From an uncultured Alistipes sp. (lineage in GTDB: Bacteria > Bacteroidota > Bacteroidia > Bacteroidales > Rikenellaceae): 64,000 bases of DNA. The notes below the pieces were generated by a model. That model was given only the letters and a program-made list of their open reading frames with translations. It was not told where the DNA came from and made no database searches. Below, piece by piece: positions 21,961-31,237 of the stretch; the first letter of the stretch is position 1; the number at the start of each line of letters is the position of its first letter. The translations under genes and the position numbers were made by a program. The DNA lies in the NCBI GenBank assembly GCA_944321945.1, contig CALUNE010000003.1, positions 1-64,000 of the forward strand, given 5' to 3'.

Positions 21961-24035
21961 CGCTCATGATCAACCAACCCCTGAAAACAGCACTTCTGAC
22001 CCTCATATTGAGCTGCGCCGGATTCTTTACGTCGTTGGCCGCCACCGATCAACCCACGGAAAACGATATGCTGCAGGTCGCATACGAGAAACCCGGAGTG
22101 GCCCAGTCGTTCGTTGCCGGCAAGGAGTGGTTCCCGCTGCCCGCCTACGAGGACCGCAAAGCCTGGGACGAACTGCTCGGCAAGGATGCCCGGAAACTCA
22201 TTAAACAAGGTGAAAGCCTCCTCGATTACGAATGGAAGGTCATCCCCGCAACAGCCTATCTGGCCTTTGAACGCACGGGAGACCGCCGGGCCATGGAAAA
22301 CCCCGAAGGAGCCAACCGCGGCGCCCTGATCAAACTGATTCTCGCCGAACTCGCCGAAGGCAAGGGCCGTTTCATCGACCAGATTGCCAACGGAGTCTGG
22401 CAGGCTTCGCAACAATACTCCTGGGTGCTGTCGGCCCATCAGAGCCATCAGCGGAGCAAGCGTGCACTGCCCGACATGCGCGAACATTTCATCGATCTGG
22501 CCTCGGGCCGCTACGGTTCGATCGTATCGATCGCCTATCACTTCTTCCACAAGGAATTCGACAAGCTCGATCCGTCGATCTCGTACGCCGTCGAAGAGGC
22601 CGTCAAGCGCAATATCCTCGACCCGTATCTGGATCCGAACGAACTGTGGGCCAACTGGTGGCTGGGGCTGGGACGCCCCAACCCCGCGCTGAACAACTGG
22701 ACACCGTGGTGCAATTCGGACGTCATGCTGAGCTTCCTGCTCATGGAAAAGGACCAGGAGCGGCTCGACCAGGCCATTGCCCAGTCGGTGAAGTCGATGG
22801 ACCGATTCTTGAACTACATCCAGAAGGACGGTGCCTGTGAAGAGGGCCCCGGATACTGGGGAGCCGCAGCCGGCAAACTCTACGACTGGCTTCAGATTCT
22901 CTACGACGCATCGGACGGCAAGTTCACGGTCTTCGGCAACGACCGCATCCGTCGTATGGGTGAATTCGTATCGCGCGCCTACATCGGCAACCGTTATGTG
23001 GTCAACTTCGCCGACGCAAGCGCCGTGCAGGATGTTCCCAACGAACTGATCTGGAACTACGGACACGCCGCCGGCAGCCGGGAAATGACCGATTTCGCCC
23101 TCTACTGCATGGCTGACCGCAAGAACAACCGCTTCAAGACCCCCGTCTACCAGAACAACGATGCCTACCGGGCCGTCGAAAACCTGCGGTTCAATCCGCT
23201 GATCCGACAGGCCGTCGATTCGCTCAACCAACAGTTGGAAAGCCACTCGATGGAGGAGGTCCTGCAGGCACTGCGCAAGGATATCCCGACGGCGACGTGG
23301 TACCCCGAAACCGAAATGTGCTTCATGCGCAATTCCTCACAATGGTATCTCGGCACCAAAGGCGGTTACAACAACGAAAGTCACAACCACAACGACATCG
23401 GAACGTGCGTACTCTACATCCGGGATATTCCGGTGCTGGTCGACGCCGGCGTGGGGACCTATACCAAACAGACCTTCAGCAAGGATCGCTACACGATCTG
23501 GTCGATGCAGTGCAACTGGCACAATCTGCCGATGATCAACAGCGTGGCACAGCCATTCGGCGGCCAATATCGCGCCCGGGAAACCCAGTGCAACCTGAAC
23601 CGGGGAACCTTCTCGGTCGAGCTTGCGGGAGCCTATCCCGCAGAGGCAGCCTGCCGAAGCTGGGTGCGCGCCTATCGGCTGACGATGAAGGGCACGCCGA
23701 CGCTCACGATCTCCGACACCTATGCACTCGAACAACGGACCGCTCCCGACATCGAGCACTTCCTCGTCAAAGGCGAAGTATTCCTGCCGGGCGATCAGAT
23801 CGAAGGTCGTACGATCGCCGAAGGGGAACTGTTGATCCGCTGCCCGGAGGGAATCACCGTGCGGATGACCTATCCCCGGACACTGAAAGCCTCGGTGGAT
23901 GTCCAGGAGCTCACGGATCCGAAACTGAGCAAGGTCTGGGGACCGAGTCTGCGACGCATCAATCTGACCTCGGCGCCCGACGCTCCGGTCAAGGGCCGGT
24001 ACGAATTCCGGCTGAGCGAAGTGACCACGAAATAG
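21957..24035 (+). CDS. second heparinase II/III-family polysaccharide lyase
   Basis: This 692-residue protein starts with an ATGA overlap onto the previous stop (21957). A second ATG at 21966 gives an equally good Sec signal peptide ending 'TSLAA'. It has an alpha/alpha toroid ('ELWANWWLGLGRPNPALNNWTPWCNSDVM', 'DGACEEGPGYWGAAAGKLYDWL') then a heparinase II/III C-terminal domain with 'ESHNHNDIGTC' (H476, H478, D480). It has no lipobox, so it is a soluble periplasmic enzyme, unlike its anchored neighbour. This suggests an endo (surface) and exo/oligosaccharide (periplasm) split. Sequence similarity between the two is low, so they are not a recent duplication. Confidence 0.85.
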   Translation: MTLMINQPLKTALLTLILSCAGFFTSLAATDQPTENDMLQVAYEKPGVAQSFVAGKEWFPLPAYEDRKAWDELLGKDARKLIKQGESLLDYEWKVIPATAYLAFERTGDRRAMENPEGANRGALIKLILAELAEGKGRFIDQIANGVWQASQQYSWVLSAHQSHQRSKRALPDMREHFIDLASGRYGSIVSIAYHFFHKEFDKLDPSISYAVEEAVKRNILDPYLDPNELWANWWLGLGRPNPALNNWTPWCNSDVMLSFLLMEKDQERLDQAIAQSVKSMDRFLNYIQKDGACEEGPGYWGAAAGKLYDWLQILYDASDGKFTVFGNDRIRRMGEFVSRAYIGNRYVVNFADASAVQDVPNELIWNYGHAAGSREMTDFALYCMADRKNNRFKTPVYQNNDAYRAVENLRFNPLIRQAVDSLNQQLESHSMEEVLQALRKDIPTATWYPETEMCFMRNSSQWYLGTKGGYNNESHNHNDIGTCVLYIRDIPVLVDAGVGTYTKQTFSKDRYTIWSMQCNWHNLPMINSVAQPFGGQYRARETQCNLNRGTFSVELAGAYPAEAACRSWVRAYRLTMKGTPTLTISDTYALEQRTAPDIEHFLVKGEVFLPGDQIEGRTIAEGELLIRCPEGITVRMTYPRTLKASVDVQELTDPKLSKVWGPSLRRINLTSAPDAPVKGRYEFRLSEVTTK

Positions 24036-24057
24036 AATCCGACAACCGATCCCTATC

Positions 24058-25743
24058 ATGAAAAGCAGCACACTTCTTCTGACGGCAGTTGCGATCGGAG
24101 CCCTGTCCCTCCTGTATTCATGCGGCAGATCCGAGGAACAAAAACTGCACGAAGCAGCCATGCAGGAGTATCTCGAACCAATCCGCCCGGGATACGAAGG
24201 ACGAAATCCCTATTGGAATACCTTTGCCACAAAATTCATCTATGCGCCGGCATTCGGATTCCAAAAGGTCGAAGGAGCCGTAAAATACCGTTTTACGATC
24301 TGCGATCTGGGGACAGCCATGACCGAATCGACACGCTATCGCAAGGATGCGCTGACCGAGGATCCCGAACCGCGCTGGATCCTTGCCGAAGGAGAGCCCA
24401 CGGGACGATTCTGGAGTTTCGAGGCCGATACACCCGAGGCTTCGCTCGCCCCCGTGTGGAACGAGATTCCGGTGGGCAAGGTCCGCGTGCGGGTCGAGGG
24501 CCTCGATGCACGGGGTGAGGTCACGGGGGTGGCTGGTGAACGCGAATTCCTGCGCGACTTTTCCTTCCAGCCCCCCTATCCGGGTCCCGTGAGATCCTAT
24601 CGCGAAGCGGCAAAAATGGCTGCGCTCTATATCCACGAACTGCCGACCATCCAGCATTGGATGACCTCCGACAAGCCCGACATGAGCTACCGTCACAACA
24701 CCTACGCCTGCAAGATCATCGGTGCAACGATCCAGCTCGAGGTGCTGATTGCGAAACTGCTGCCCCGCCATCGCGACGAGGCTCTGACCATCGCTCGCAA
24801 CGCCGCCCGCTTTCTGATGGATCAGAGCCAGCCGGCCGATGCACCGCTGGCCTTCTTTCCGCCGACCTACTACTCGAATCTGATCTCCTCGTCGCGCGAA
24901 GAGAACCAGGGTAAAACGATGACCATGGAGGCCTGCGTGGCGGGAAACGCCCTGCTCGATCTCTACGACGTCACCGGCGAGCGTATCTATCTCGACCGGG
25001 CGCTGGCCATCGCCTCGACCTACGCCCGACTGCAGGCCGAAGACGGCTCCTATCCAATCAAAATGGACTACGAAACCGGCGTGCCGGTCAACAACGGCAA
25101 GGCCATGCTCACCGTGCTGATGGAGTATTTCCACCGGCTGGAACGCGATTACGGAGTCACCGACTTCCACTCCCACCTGACCAAGGCTGAAAAGTGGATG
25201 AATGATGTCGCCCTCGCATCGTTCGACATGACCGGACAGTTCGAGGACATGACCGTGCTGAACCAGCAGCCTTACCAAAACCTGACCAACTGTGCATCGG
25301 CACCTTATGCGTCATGGCTGCTGAAAAAGGAGGCCCGTACGGAACAGGAGATGCGGGATGCCGTCGATCTGATCCGATTCAGCGAAGATCAGTTCGTCTG
25401 CTGGGACGTATTGCCCAACGCCGACGGTGTGAAGACAATCTGCACACCCTCGGTCTATGAACAGTACGGCTACCGGGTACCGATCGACAACAGTTCGTGC
25501 GTGGTGGCCAACGCTTTGCTGGACCTTTACGAAGCCACCGGCGATAAACTGGCCTATGCCAAGGCCAAGGCACTGATCGACAATCTGACCGTGGTACAAA
25601 ACGCACTCGACGGACTGATTCCGACGTCGCTCGACGTGCGTGGCGGCGCAAAGAACAAGATCCGTGGATTCTGGACCAACTGTACTTACGCCTCGATCGT
25701 CACCCTGCTCAGAATGGCCGAAATCACCGGTGAGGAACTCTGA
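24058..25743 (+). CDS. lipoprotein with predicted alpha/alpha-barrel sugar-enzyme domain
   Basis: This 561-residue protein has a lipobox at Cys22. After an N-terminal beta-rich part (about 35-185; 'FGFQKVEGAVKYRFTICD' looks Fn3-like) comes a repeated helical-hairpin region. The repeats are 'ACVAGNALLDLYDVTGERIYLDRALAIASTYARLQAEDGSYP' and 'SCVVANALLDLYEATGDKLAYAKAKALID', as in six-hairpin glycosidases, epimerases and C5-epimerases. I cannot assign a family or catalytic residues. Placement 22 bases after the second lyase suggests a role on uronic-acid oligosaccharides. A glycoside hydrolase, lyase or epimerase are all possible. Confidence 0.65.
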   Translation: MKSSTLLLTAVAIGALSLLYSCGRSEEQKLHEAAMQEYLEPIRPGYEGRNPYWNTFATKFIYAPAFGFQKVEGAVKYRFTICDLGTAMTESTRYRKDALTEDPEPRWILAEGEPTGRFWSFEADTPEASLAPVWNEIPVGKVRVRVEGLDARGEVTGVAGEREFLRDFSFQPPYPGPVRSYREAAKMAALYIHELPTIQHWMTSDKPDMSYRHNTYACKIIGATIQLEVLIAKLLPRHRDEALTIARNAARFLMDQSQPADAPLAFFPPTYYSNLISSSREENQGKTMTMEACVAGNALLDLYDVTGERIYLDRALAIASTYARLQAEDGSYPIKMDYETGVPVNNGKAMLTVLMEYFHRLERDYGVTDFHSHLTKAEKWMNDVALASFDMTGQFEDMTVLNQQPYQNLTNCASAPYASWLLKKEARTEQEMRDAVDLIRFSEDQFVCWDVLPNADGVKTICTPSVYEQYGYRVPIDNSSCVVANALLDLYEATGDKLAYAKAKALIDNLTVVQNALDGLIPTSLDVRGGAKNKIRGFWTNCTYASIVTLLRMAEITGEEL

Positions 25744-25756
25744 CCGACAGTCTGAC

Positions 25757-25794
25757 ATCCGCTCCCCGTTCCAACTGAGGATCGGGGAGCGGAT
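25757..25794 (+). terminator. strong hairpin between the enzyme genes and the HTCS
   Basis: A perfect 12-bp GC-rich stem (25757-25768 with 25783-25794) with a 14-nt loop, followed by TTTACAAAA. It starts 13 bases past the stop codon. The poor T-run suggests partial termination, which would keep HTCS expression below that of the enzymes. Confidence 0.65.
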
Positions 25795-25817
25795 TTACAA
25801 AACATGACCCCGATTTT

Positions 25818-28800
25818 ATGATGAGGAAACTCTACATCTCGATTCTAATTCTGTTGCTCGGAATGATCCTGCCGGCCGCAGGGATCAATCCCTATCGTCG
25901 CTATGACGTCCGGAGCGGACTTTCCGACAACAGCGTCAAGGATATTTGCCAGGACAGCAAAGGATACATGTGGTTTGCCACGAAAGATGGCTTCAACCGT
26001 TTCAACGGATATCGATTCGACGTTTTCGGCTCCTCCCTGACGGGAAATCTGCTCAATATCGACGTCATCTGTCCCCACAACGACAACGAACGTATCTGGC
26101 TGGGGTGCACGCATGCCCTCATGCTCTTCAATCCCAAGGATGAAAGTCTGCAACGATTCGAGATGCGCAGCAACGACGGATCAACCATCAACAGCTGCAA
26201 CAGCCTCTACTACGACCAATCGGGAAATCTCTGGATCGGTACCAACAACGGCCTCTATCGATGGAACGAAACCAACGGAGAACTAAACCATTACAAACTG
26301 AAAGGCCCCTGCGGAAAGCCCTGCTACAGCATTCGGATCATCACCGGCAACAACCAGGGAGACGTCTGGGTCGGGACTACCGATGGCCTCTATCGCCTCG
26401 GTAATTTGAAAGAGGGCGCCCATTATCACTGGCCCTTGCGCCCAAAACCCGGAAGCCAGATACTGGGCGACAACGAAATCACGGCCATCGTCCAGACCGA
26501 ACCGGGCAAACTGCTGATCGGAACCCAGAACGGACTGTTGGCCGAACTGGACATCGAAAGCGGAAGGTTCCGCGCATTCCCGGCCGTGGATGCCTCCGGC
26601 AAAACCTTCTCCGTCACACGCATCCACACGATCTTCCGCAAATCGGCCCACTTCTACATCGTGGGATCCGACAGCGGCCTTTTCTACTTCAACCGGCTCG
26701 ACAACACCTGGGCCACATCGAGAGACGATCTGGCCAATGAAAGCGTCTACAAATGCTTCCGCGACCGCGAAGGCGGCATCTGGATCGGAACCTTCTTCTG
26801 CGGGGTCAACTACCTGTCGCCCCGTCAGGACGAGATCAAATGGTACTACGACGACGGACGCCCCTCCTCGCTGCAAGGCAATGCCGTCAGCCAGTTCTGC
26901 GAAGATGAAAAGGGCAATCTGTGGATTGCCACCGAAAACGGAGGTCTGAACTACTTCGACCCCCGAACCGGAACCTTTACCGACTACTCCTCGAAAAGCC
27001 ACAACAACCTCCATGCACTCTGCCTCGATGGTGAGGATCTCTGGATCGGCACCTTCTCACGGGGTCTGGACCGCATGAATACCCGTACGGGACGGGTCAC
27101 CAACTACATGAATATTCCCGAAGATTCGACCTCGCTGAGCAACGACTACGTCTACGTCATCCACAAGGCCGACGACAACCGGCTCTATGTCGGAACCATG
27201 AGCGGGCTGTGCATTCTGGACAAACGCACGGGCCGCTTCACCCGCGTGCGGGAACTGACCGACTACTTCGTCTATGACATCACCGAGGACGATCGCGGCA
27301 ACATCTGGGTGGCATCCCGCGTACACGGTATCTACCGCTACTCGAAACACGACGGAACGTGGACAAACTACCGCCACAATCCGCTCGACCCCTTATCGCC
27401 TCCGAGCGACAAGTTCATCCGCGTCTATATCGACACCAACCAGCGCATCTGGTTCTGCGGCGAAAGCGACGGCATCTGCCGCTACGACCCCGAAATCGAC
27501 GGATTCGAGAATTTCGGGCCGAACGAAGGCCTGCCCAGCAGCGTCTATTACGGCATACTCGATGACGGGGCGGGCAATCTGTGGCTCTCCTCCAATCAGG
27601 GAATCATCCGCTACAACCCCGAACTGCGCACCCACATCCGTTATACGACCGAAGACGGATTCCAAAGCAACCAGTTCAACTTCCGGTCGTCATTCAAGGC
27701 CGACGACGGAACCTTCTACTTCGGCGGCATCAACGGATTCAACCATTTCTCACCCTTCAACATCTCGGTGAACAAGGTCAAACCCAATGTGGCCATCTCG
27801 TCGGTGAGCATGCACGGCACCAACAAGGTCTCCACCAGTTCCGAACAACGGATCATCCCGGACGGACACCTGGAGGTCTCCAGCAAAACCATTTCATTCG
27901 ATATCAATTTCGAATGCCTGAGCTACGTGGCCCCCGGACAGAACCGGTATGCCTGGAAACTCAACGGACCGAACAACGACTGGGTATACACCGACCAGCA
28001 TTCGGTTTCGTTCATGAAACTGCCTGCCGGACACTACACCTTCTCGGTCATGGGATGCAACAACGACGGCTACTGGAGCCAGGCCTCGTGCGACCTGGAG
28101 ATCGGGATCCTGCCCCATCCGTTTCTGAGCCCCATGGCCAAGATCGGCTATCTGCTGCTGGCCCTCGTGCTCATCGTCCTGACCGTCAAGTTCATACTCA
28201 AGCGCCAGAGCGAAAAGAAAGAGAAAAAACTCATCGAAGCCAAGATCAACTTCTTTACACAGATCGTCCACGAAATCAAGACACCGGTTTCGCTCATCAA
28301 GTCGCCGCTCGAACACGTCATCGAGACCGGCCGCTGGAATACGGACGTGGCGGCCAACCTCAACATCATGAAACGCAACGTCGACCGGTTGCTGGAACTC
28401 ATCCGCCAACTGCTCGACTTCCGCAAGATCGGTGACGAAGGCTTCCGCCTGCGGTGCAGCGACACGGACATCAGTCTGCTCATCCGGGAGACCGTCGACC
28501 GTTTCCGCACGTCGGCCGAAGCCATCACGATCGAAACCGAACTGCCCGCCACTCCGATGATCTTCCACGTCGACAAGGAGGCCCTGACCAAAATTCTGAG
28601 CAATCTGCTCGCCAATGCGCTGAAATATGCCCGCCATACGATCCGCGTCACGCTGACCGACCTGTCCGATACGAAGAAGGAGGAGCGGAAATTCCGCCTG
28701 TCGGTACGCGACGACGGCCCCGGAATTCCAACCGCAAGCCGCAAAAAGGTCTTCGATGCCTTCTATCAGGAGAACCCCTATTCGGGACAGGGCGTCGGCA

Positions 28801-29888
28801 TCGGTCTGAGCCTGGTAAAACTGCTCGTCGAAAAGCATAACGGTAAAATCGCCATCAACGATGCCGACGCCGCGGGCGGTTGCGAACTCTCGATCGAGAT
28901 TCCCGACGTACGGGAACCCGGCTCCGCAAAGCAACTCCCGGCAGCGGCTACCGCCAAGGAGGAGGCCACGACCCAGGACGAGGAGGCCCCCGCAACGAAG
29001 CAACACTGCATCATGATCGTCGAGGATACGCCCGACATGCTGGAGTTCCTCTACAAGAACTTCGAGGATACGTACGACGTACTCCCGGCCCGGAACGGCC
29101 GCGAAGCACTCGACATACTCAAGAAACGTTCGTGCGATCTGATCATCAGCGACATCCTCATGCCCGAAATGGACGGTTACGAACTGCTCGTGCGTGTCCG
29201 CAGCGACGAACTGCTCTGTCACATTCCCTTCATTCTGCTCTCGGCGATCGATTCGGTCGACTCGAAGATCAAGGGACTGGAGTCCGGAGCCGACGCCTAC
29301 ATCGAGAAACCCTTCTCGCTGAGCTACATCAAGGCGACGGTCGAGAGTCTGCTCGAGAACCGCGAACGCGCCTTCCGCCACTTCGCCTCGGAGCCGAACC
29401 TGCAATACGAAAAGGATACGATCGGCAGCAGCGACCGTGCATGGCTCGACAAACTGACGGGGATCATCTCCGAAAACCTCACCAACGAGGCACTGTCGGT
29501 GGATCTGCTCGTCGAGCAGATGGCGCTGAGCCGTTCGAGTCTGCAGCGCAAGCTGAAGGGGCTGACCGGCACCTCGCCCAACGAATACATCCAGCTGGTA
29601 CGGCTGAAGACTGCGGCCCAACTGCTCCGCAAGGGCGAGCTGCGCATCAACGAAATCTGCTATCTAACCGGTTTCAGCAGCATGTCGTGGTTTGCCAAGT
29701 GCTTCTCCAAGCAGTTCGGCATGCGCCCGAAGGACTACATGAAGCAGAACCAGAACGAAGCGGTGCCCGATGAGAAAAACGCACCGGATGCGGATCCGAA
29801 CTCCGATCCGTCCCACGCATCCGACGCCCCGGCCCCACGCAAAGAGACCCCGACCCGAAAAAACAAAGGACAAACACCTAACAAATAA
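25818..29888 (+). CDS. hybrid two-component system (HTCS) glycan sensor-regulator
   Basis: This 1356-residue one-protein sensor-regulator has a signal peptide (1-22), then periplasmic two-component propeller repeats ('DNSVKDICQDSKGYMWFATKDGFNRFNGYRF', 'GNLWIGTNNGLYRWN' and so on). A Y_Y_Y domain follows (about 700-765) and one TM helix ('GYLLLALVLIVLTVKFIL'). The kinase has 'VHEIKTP', phospho-acceptor His818, then an ATPase with 'NALKYA', 'DDGPGIP' and 'GVGIGLSLVKLL'. A receiver has 'IMIVEDTPD' and phospho-acceptor Asp1112 in 'IISDILMPEMDGYELL'. A C-terminal AraC HTH completes it. It probably senses an oligosaccharide released by this locus and activates the promoter at 10904. The DUF1080 gene starts 11 bases later. 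Confidence 0.95.
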   Translation: MMRKLYISILILLLGMILPAAGINPYRRYDVRSGLSDNSVKDICQDSKGYMWFATKDGFNRFNGYRFDVFGSSLTGNLLNIDVICPHNDNERIWLGCTHALMLFNPKDESLQRFEMRSNDGSTINSCNSLYYDQSGNLWIGTNNGLYRWNETNGELNHYKLKGPCGKPCYSIRIITGNNQGDVWVGTTDGLYRLGNLKEGAHYHWPLRPKPGSQILGDNEITAIVQTEPGKLLIGTQNGLLAELDIESGRFRAFPAVDASGKTFSVTRIHTIFRKSAHFYIVGSDSGLFYFNRLDNTWATSRDDLANESVYKCFRDREGGIWIGTFFCGVNYLSPRQDEIKWYYDDGRPSSLQGNAVSQFCEDEKGNLWIATENGGLNYFDPRTGTFTDYSSKSHNNLHALCLDGEDLWIGTFSRGLDRMNTRTGRVTNYMNIPEDSTSLSNDYVYVIHKADDNRLYVGTMSGLCILDKRTGRFTRVRELTDYFVYDITEDDRGNIWVASRVHGIYRYSKHDGTWTNYRHNPLDPLSPPSDKFIRVYIDTNQRIWFCGESDGICRYDPEIDGFENFGPNEGLPSSVYYGILDDGAGNLWLSSNQGIIRYNPELRTHIRYTTEDGFQSNQFNFRSSFKADDGTFYFGGINGFNHFSPFNISVNKVKPNVAISSVSMHGTNKVSTSSEQRIIPDGHLEVSSKTISFDINFECLSYVAPGQNRYAWKLNGPNNDWVYTDQHSVSFMKLPAGHYTFSVMGCNNDGYWSQASCDLEIGILPHPFLSPMAKIGYLLLALVLIVLTVKFILKRQSEKKEKKLIEAKINFFTQIVHEIKTPVSLIKSPLEHVIETGRWNTDVAANLNIMKRNVDRLLELIRQLLDFRKIGDEGFRLRCSDTDISLLIRETVDRFRTSAEAITIETELPATPMIFHVDKEALTKILSNLLANALKYARHTIRVTLTDLSDTKKEERKFRLSVRDDGPGIPTASRKKVFDAFYQENPYSGQGVGIGLSLVKLLVEKHNGKIAINDADAAGGCELSIEIPDVREPGSAKQLPAAATAKEEATTQDEEAPATKQHCIMIVEDTPDMLEFLYKNFEDTYDVLPARNGREALDILKKRSCDLIISDILMPEMDGYELLVRVRSDELLCHIPFILLSAIDSVDSKIKGLESGADAYIEKPFSLSYIKATVESLLENRERAFRHFASEPNLQYEKDTIGSSDRAWLDKLTGIISENLTNEALSVDLLVEQMALSRSSLQRKLKGLTGTSPNEYIQLVRLKTAAQLLRKGELRINEICYLTGFSSMSWFAKCFSKQFGMRPKDYMKQNQNEAVPDEKNAPDADPNSDPSHASDAPAPRKETPTRKNKGQTPNK

Positions 29889-29898
29889 AACCAATACC

Positions 29899-31203
29899 AT
29901 GACCCTTATCACGAACAAAAGGCTGATTGCACCTCTGTGCGGAGCATTGATGCTCGCTCTGGGAGCCTCCTCCTGCGCTCCACAGCCCAACACCCTGACC
30001 AAAAAGGAGATTGCCGACGGCTGGCAGCTGCTCTTCGACGGCAAAACGCTCGACCAGTGGAAGGACTACAACGGCGATTCGCTGACGATGCCGTGGCACG
30101 TGGTCGACGGATGCATCCAGGCAGCCGGCGACGGAAGCGACCTGACGGGCTATATCGTCACGCGCAAACAGTACGAAAACTTCATCCTCGAATGGGACTG
30201 GAAGCTCTCCCACGGCGGTAACAGCGGCATGCTCTACCACGTGGTGGAGGACCCCTACTTCGCCGTGCCCTACGTAACCGGTCCGGAATACCAGCTCATC
30301 GACGAGAAGGGTTGGGAAGAGGACAATGCCCCCACCAAACTCGAGGAGTGGCAGCGTCTGGGCGTCGACTACGCCATGCATCTGCCCGACAAGTCCGCCA
30401 TGCAGGTCCATCCGCAGGGTGAATGGAACTCCTCGCGCATCGTCTTCGACAACGGACACGTCGAACACTGGCTCAACGGCCGCAAGATCCTCGAATTCGA
30501 GGCCTGGACCGACGACTGGTTCATCCGCAAACACAGCGGCAAGTGGGAAAACGCACCCGAATACGGCCTGGCCCATCGCGGAGTGATCTGCCTGCAGGAT
30601 CACGGTTATCCCGCCTCGTTCCGCAATCTGAAGATCAAGGAGCTGCCGCGCAAGGCCGGCCGCGAAATCGACCTCTTCAACGGCGAGGACCTCTCGGGTT
30701 GGGAGATCTACGGCACGGAGAAATGGTACGTCGACGCCGACGGCAACCTCGTCTGCGAAAGCGGCCCCGACAAGCAGTACGGCTATCTGGCCACGCGCGA
30801 ATACTACGACGACTTCGATCTGACGGCCGAATTCCGCCAGCTGTCGAACGGCAATTCGGGGATCTTCTTCCGCTCGTTCGTGGAGCCCGAAGCCCGGATT
30901 CACGGCTGGCAGTGCGAGGTGGCACCCCGCAACCAGGGCACGGGCGGCATTTATGAATCCTACGGCCGCGGATGGCTCGCACAGACACCCGCCGACAAGG
31001 AGGTGATGCTCAACGAGGGATCGTGGAACACACTGCGGCTGCGCGTCGAGGGCGACCACGTCCAGACGTGGCTCAACGGCGAAAAGATCGTCGACCTGCA
31101 CGACGCCAAAATCGGTGCCGCCCAGGGCCGCATCGCCCTCCAGATCCACGACGGCGGCGGCATCAAGGTACAATGGCGCAGTCTGAAACTGACGACACTC
31201 TGA
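29899..31203 (+). CDS. tandem DUF1080 (3-keto-disaccharide hydrolase-type) lipoprotein
   Basis: This 434-residue lipoprotein (start at ATG 29899; lipobox 'GASSC', Cys26) contains two copies of DUF1080 (PF06439). The first (about 38-245) starts 'DGWQLLFDGKTLDQWKDY' and carries 'GNSGMLYHV' and 'GPEYQLID'. The second (about 252-434) starts 'REIDLFNGEDLSGWEIYG' with 'GNSGIFFRS' and 'GWQCEV'. DUF1080 proteins have a concanavalin-like fold and include 3-keto-glycoside hydrolases/lyases that cleave after a sugar C3-OH has been oxidised. It is 11 bases after the HTCS and 34 bases before a Tat-exported Gfo/Idh/MocA protein, the probable source of the 3-keto substrate. An upstream in-frame extension lies inside the HTCS gene and is rejected. 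Confidence 0.88.
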   Translation: MTLITNKRLIAPLCGALMLALGASSCAPQPNTLTKKEIADGWQLLFDGKTLDQWKDYNGDSLTMPWHVVDGCIQAAGDGSDLTGYIVTRKQYENFILEWDWKLSHGGNSGMLYHVVEDPYFAVPYVTGPEYQLIDEKGWEEDNAPTKLEEWQRLGVDYAMHLPDKSAMQVHPQGEWNSSRIVFDNGHVEHWLNGRKILEFEAWTDDWFIRKHSGKWENAPEYGLAHRGVICLQDHGYPASFRNLKIKELPRKAGREIDLFNGEDLSGWEIYGTEKWYVDADGNLVCESGPDKQYGYLATREYYDDFDLTAEFRQLSNGNSGIFFRSFVEPEARIHGWQCEVAPRNQGTGGIYESYGRGWLAQTPADKEVMLNEGSWNTLRLRVEGDHVQTWLNGEKIVDLHDAKIGAAQGRIALQIHDGGGIKVQWRSLKLTTL

Positions 31204-31237
31204 ATATCGAACCACAACCGAAAAACCACTTCATATC

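Noticed and set aside
20020-24035. Recent duplication of the two heparinase-like lyases
   Set aside because: They share only the fold-level motif (HxH...D) and differ in length, anchoring and most sequence.
29770-31203. Longer DUF1080 protein starting at 29770
   Set aside because: The extension is an out-of-frame reading of the HTCS tail; ATG 29899 begins a clean lipoprotein signal.
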